Below are positions 5,606-6,371 of a stretch of DNA of 6,371 bases, one piece after another. The position numbers were made by a program, and so were the translations under genes. Source of the DNA: a bacterium (GTDB lineage: Bacteria; Bacillota_I; Bacilli_A; RFN20; DUOF01); NCBI GenBank assembly GCA_012839015.1, contig DUOF01000131.1:1-6371 (forward strand). Direction: 5' to 3'. Under the pieces are notes generated by a model. It worked only from the letters and a program-made list of their open reading frames with translations, was not told where the DNA came from and did not search any database. Positions within the stretch are counted from its first letter, which is position 1. Each line of letters opens with the position of its first letter.

Positions 5606-6109
5606 CTATGTGGTGAATAAAGGTAAATCTGGCGGTCTCCTTGTGAATGCGACAAATGCAAGACTCAAAATAAAGATCATAGCTAACCCGATTATTTGAA
5701 AATATTTACCTTGGAATTTATTCTTCTTTATTAAGTAATAACTGAATAAGTTGCTAATAATAACACTTAAAATAAATGTTGATAGATCAACAATTAGAAA
5801 ATTCCTTCCGATTATTCCGGTATAAGTGTAAAAGAATGAAACAATCAATAATACCCCGATATAAATGGAAACGGCTTTTGCTATTATATAATTTTTGAAG
5901 TTATAACCAATGTAGAAATACTCAATAGTAGCCATGAGTAAAGAGGGCCAAAACAACAATTTTAAATGTTCCCATACACTCTCATTAATTGAACCAAAAA
6001 TCGCAAAAACAGAGTTATTTAACCATCCATAAACAAAATGAAGAAGTGCACCGAGTAACATGATTATAAATATAGAAATTATATGAAAGCTTCTTATTTT
6101 TTGTAACAC
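5606..6109 (-). CDS. DUF6512 family integral membrane protein
   Basis: 167-residue membrane protein of unknown function. Seen: the family signature, as I recall it: an N-terminal helix GALLHFVYGW (20-29) followed by the highly conserved NESVWEHLKLLFWP (42-55). About five hydrophobic segments are visible: roughly 8-28, 50-68, 76-97, 104-127 and 137-156, with KKNK and RR clusters between or after them that suggest cytoplasmic loops. The end RRPPDLPLFTT stops soon after the PPxxPLF motif; from memory, relatives usually continue for about ten residues ending near a Gly-Tyr-Gly, so the C-terminus may be clipped. The start is GTG at 6109 with AGGTGAT (6113-6119) a few bases upstream. It stands alone on the minus strand, convergent with the GNAT cassette. 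I found no convincing promoter in its AT-rich upstream region. Confidence 0.85.
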   Translation of the reverse strand: MLQKIRSFHIISIFIIMLLGALLHFVYGWLNNSVFAIFGSINESVWEHLKLLFWPSLLMATIEYFYIGYNFKNYIIAKAVSIYIGVLLIVSFFYTYTGIIGRNFLIVDLSTFILSVIISNLFSYYLIKKNKFQGKYFQIIGLAMIFILSLAFVAFTRRPPDLPLFTT

Positions 6110-6228
6110 AATATCACCTAGTATATAGTATGTTTGTCTTTGAGTTTTTATTTATATATTAATATATGTTTACTGTAAAATTATATAAAGATAGATTACA
6201 CTACCTAGCATCTGCATATTATTTATTA

Positions 6229-6265
6229 AGATTGGCTTTATTGAATTAACAATAAAGCCTAATCT
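6229..6265 (-). terminator. Hairpin after the right-edge gene, likely terminator
   Basis: GGCTTTATTG (6234-6243) and CAATAAAGCC (6250-6259) form a perfect 10-bp stem. AGATT / AATCT (6229-6233 / 6261-6265) extends it past a single bulged T; the loop is AATTAA. It begins at the stop codon of the minus-strand gene. The following T tract on the minus strand is weak (TTAATAAAT). Confidence 0.6.
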
Positions 6266-6371
6266 ATTTAATCAAAAACCTTGGAAATTGGGCTATTATC
6301 CCGAAAGTCATTAAATGAGCCATTTCTAGAGCTTGTTTTTCTGTTTCATCATATATCTCTACACCCTGTTG
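6264..6371 (-). CDS. C-terminal fragment of an unrecognised protein (5' end off window)
   Basis: The only open minus-strand frame entering from the right edge gives 35 residues and ends in TAG (6264-6266). It has the amphipathic helix-like stretch DETEKQALEMAHLMTFG, then IIAQFPRFLIK. The other two frames hit stops within a few codons. Codon choice matches the neighbours and a terminator-like hairpin directly follows, so this is probably a real gene end. The fragment is too short to assign a family. Confidence 0.55.
   Translation of the reverse strand, partial: QQGVEIYDETEKQALEMAHLMTFGIIAQFPRFLIK

Overview
The window comes from an AT-rich chromosome of the low-G+C Gram-positive type (Bacillota or a close Mollicutes-like relative). 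Support for this is strong purine-rich Shine-Dalgarno sites, A/T-ending codons, TGA used as a stop (so not a Mycoplasma-type code), a K+-dependent Na+-type membrane pyrophosphatase, and a DUF6512 membrane protein. I cannot name the genus.

Layout from left to right. (1) 1-1857, minus: hppA, the membrane pyrophosphate-energised ion pump, cut by the left edge. (2) 1858-2608: a long divergent intergenic region. It holds an hppA promoter, a 66-base three-way-junction-like palindrome, a block of A-tracts repeating every 10 bp, a nested hairpin, a less AT-rich patch with mutually exclusive stems, and a good promoter just before the next gene. (3) 2609-3276, plus: acyl carrier protein and a YqeY-like protein, overlapping by one base (TAATG). 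(4) 3370-3415: a bidirectional terminator separating that operon from (5) an unrecognised 122-residue Asp/Asn-rich protein on the minus strand (3461-3829). (6) 3909-5376, plus: a self-contained cassette made of an extended -10 promoter, two dissimilar GNAT acetyltransferases, and a perfect 12-bp terminator that overlaps the end of the second gene. (7) 5606-6109, minus: a five-helix DUF6512 membrane protein. (8) 6264-6371, minus: the last 35 codons of an unrecognised gene, followed by a hairpin.

HppA would couple PPi hydrolysis to Na+ export in the membrane. The acp-yqeY pair suggests a housekeeping unit of lipid or acyl metabolism plus a tRNA-amidotransferase-like partner. The 3.4-6.1 kb stretch looks like accessory DNA: single genes or small cassettes in alternating orientation, each with its own control signals. 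No mobile element, CRISPR array, tRNA or rRNA was found. The least explained parts are the hppA/acp intergenic region and the twin-GNAT cassette; I do not see proof of a new multi-gene system.
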